A stretch of 41,223 bases of DNA, taken from CAZABG01 sp964483465 (lineage in GTDB: Bacteria > Chlamydiota > Chlamydiia > Chlamydiales > Parachlamydiaceae). A program made the position numbers and the translations under genes. The notes beneath the pieces are model-generated. The model searched no databases, was not told the DNA's origin, and saw only the letters and a program-made list of their open reading frames with translations. This document shows, piece after piece, positions 41,113-41,223 of the stretch (positions are counted from its first letter, which is position 1; every line of letters begins with the position of its first letter). The stretch is from NCBI GenBank assembly GCA_964483465.1, contig CAZABG010000011.1:1-41223 (forward strand), read 5' to 3'.

Positions 41113-41223
41113 AGCTCTCACCATTCCGACTTTTGAATATTGGTGGCAGTTCATTGGAAAATTTCATCCATTAGTCATTCACTTTCCTATCGTATTCTTA
41201 ATTGTCTTGTTTGTGACAGATCT
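41102..41223 (+). CDS. Membrane protein with HPLVIHFPI motif (DUF2231-like), 3' truncated by window end
   Basis: Starts at an ATG inside the end of the cytochrome gene and reads MAVEALTIPTFEYWWQFIGK, FHPLVIHFPIVFLIVLFVTD before the window ends. The HP-x-x-IHFPI phrase opening a membrane helix is typical of DUF2231-type and related heme-associated membrane proteins that often accompany cytochrome c genes. Only 40 residues are visible, so family membership is tentative. Confidence 0.6.
   Translation, partial: MAVEALTIPTFEYWWQFIGKFHPLVIHFPIVFLIVLFVTD

Overview
The window reads as a chromosomal contig from a member of the Chlamydiae, most likely an environmental (Parachlamydiales-type) species. 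The evidence is gene order and families: thrS followed by a ParA/MinD-type ATPase and a pGP6-D-like protein is the chlamydial thrS-minD-gp6D order. A recA / MORN lipoprotein / GspM-like / GspL-like / YggT / dus neighbourhood also resembles C. trachomatis as I recall it. There are many LRR-type, Rhs and cysteine-containing porin-like proteins that Chlamydiaceae lack or have reduced. A 10-N assembly gap at 36378-36387 means the last ~4.8 kb may not lie exactly where shown.

Layout. (1) 1-8480, minus strand: a very AT-rich tandem array of five paralogous ~180-residue exported proteins downstream of a 1798-residue Sec-type Rhs/YD-repeat protein, the nearest one overlapping the rhs stop by ATGA. 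This looks like an Rhs toxin with a multiplied immunity family. Three spacers in the array hold micro-ORFs of 15-19 codons resembling the last residues of the Rhs C-terminus, two of them still ending in the same ATGA overlap. (2) 8563-13079: a porin-like outer-membrane protein with a clear terminator, and a 965-residue protein of unknown function. (3) 13157-17621: thrS, parA, pGP6-D-like, tatA, tatC, packed as an operon. (4) 17598-24429: accessory genes, including a divergent promoter with a shared palindromic -35, a glycosyltransferase, two related LRR-type putative effectors flanking ung and a tRNA-Pro, and an unknown protein between two copies of a ~125-bp palindromic element. (5) 24679-32874: housekeeping (GlmU-like hexapeptide protein, ispA, recA, YggT, dus, acylphosphatase) and two inner-membrane proteins resembling GspL/PilM-N and GspM/PilO. 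(6) 32849-36150: a eukaryotic-type class Ia ribonucleotide reductase (nrdB-nrdA) behind a promoter with two palindromic boxes 21 bp apart. (7) 36430-41223, after the gap: an electron-transfer cluster with an FAD/NAD(P)/Fe-S oxidoreductase, CcoS, a Tat-exported Rieske protein, a heme-less cytochrome-like protein, an outer-membrane barrel, a c-type cytochrome and the start of a membrane protein.

Connections. TatAC in the window can export the Rieske protein. The GspL/GspM-like pair could supply the inner-membrane platform of the chlamydial type II secretion system. The strongest candidates for something undescribed are the Rhs-immunity array with its relic toxin-tail micro-ORFs, the duplicated palindromic element, and the electron-transfer cluster.
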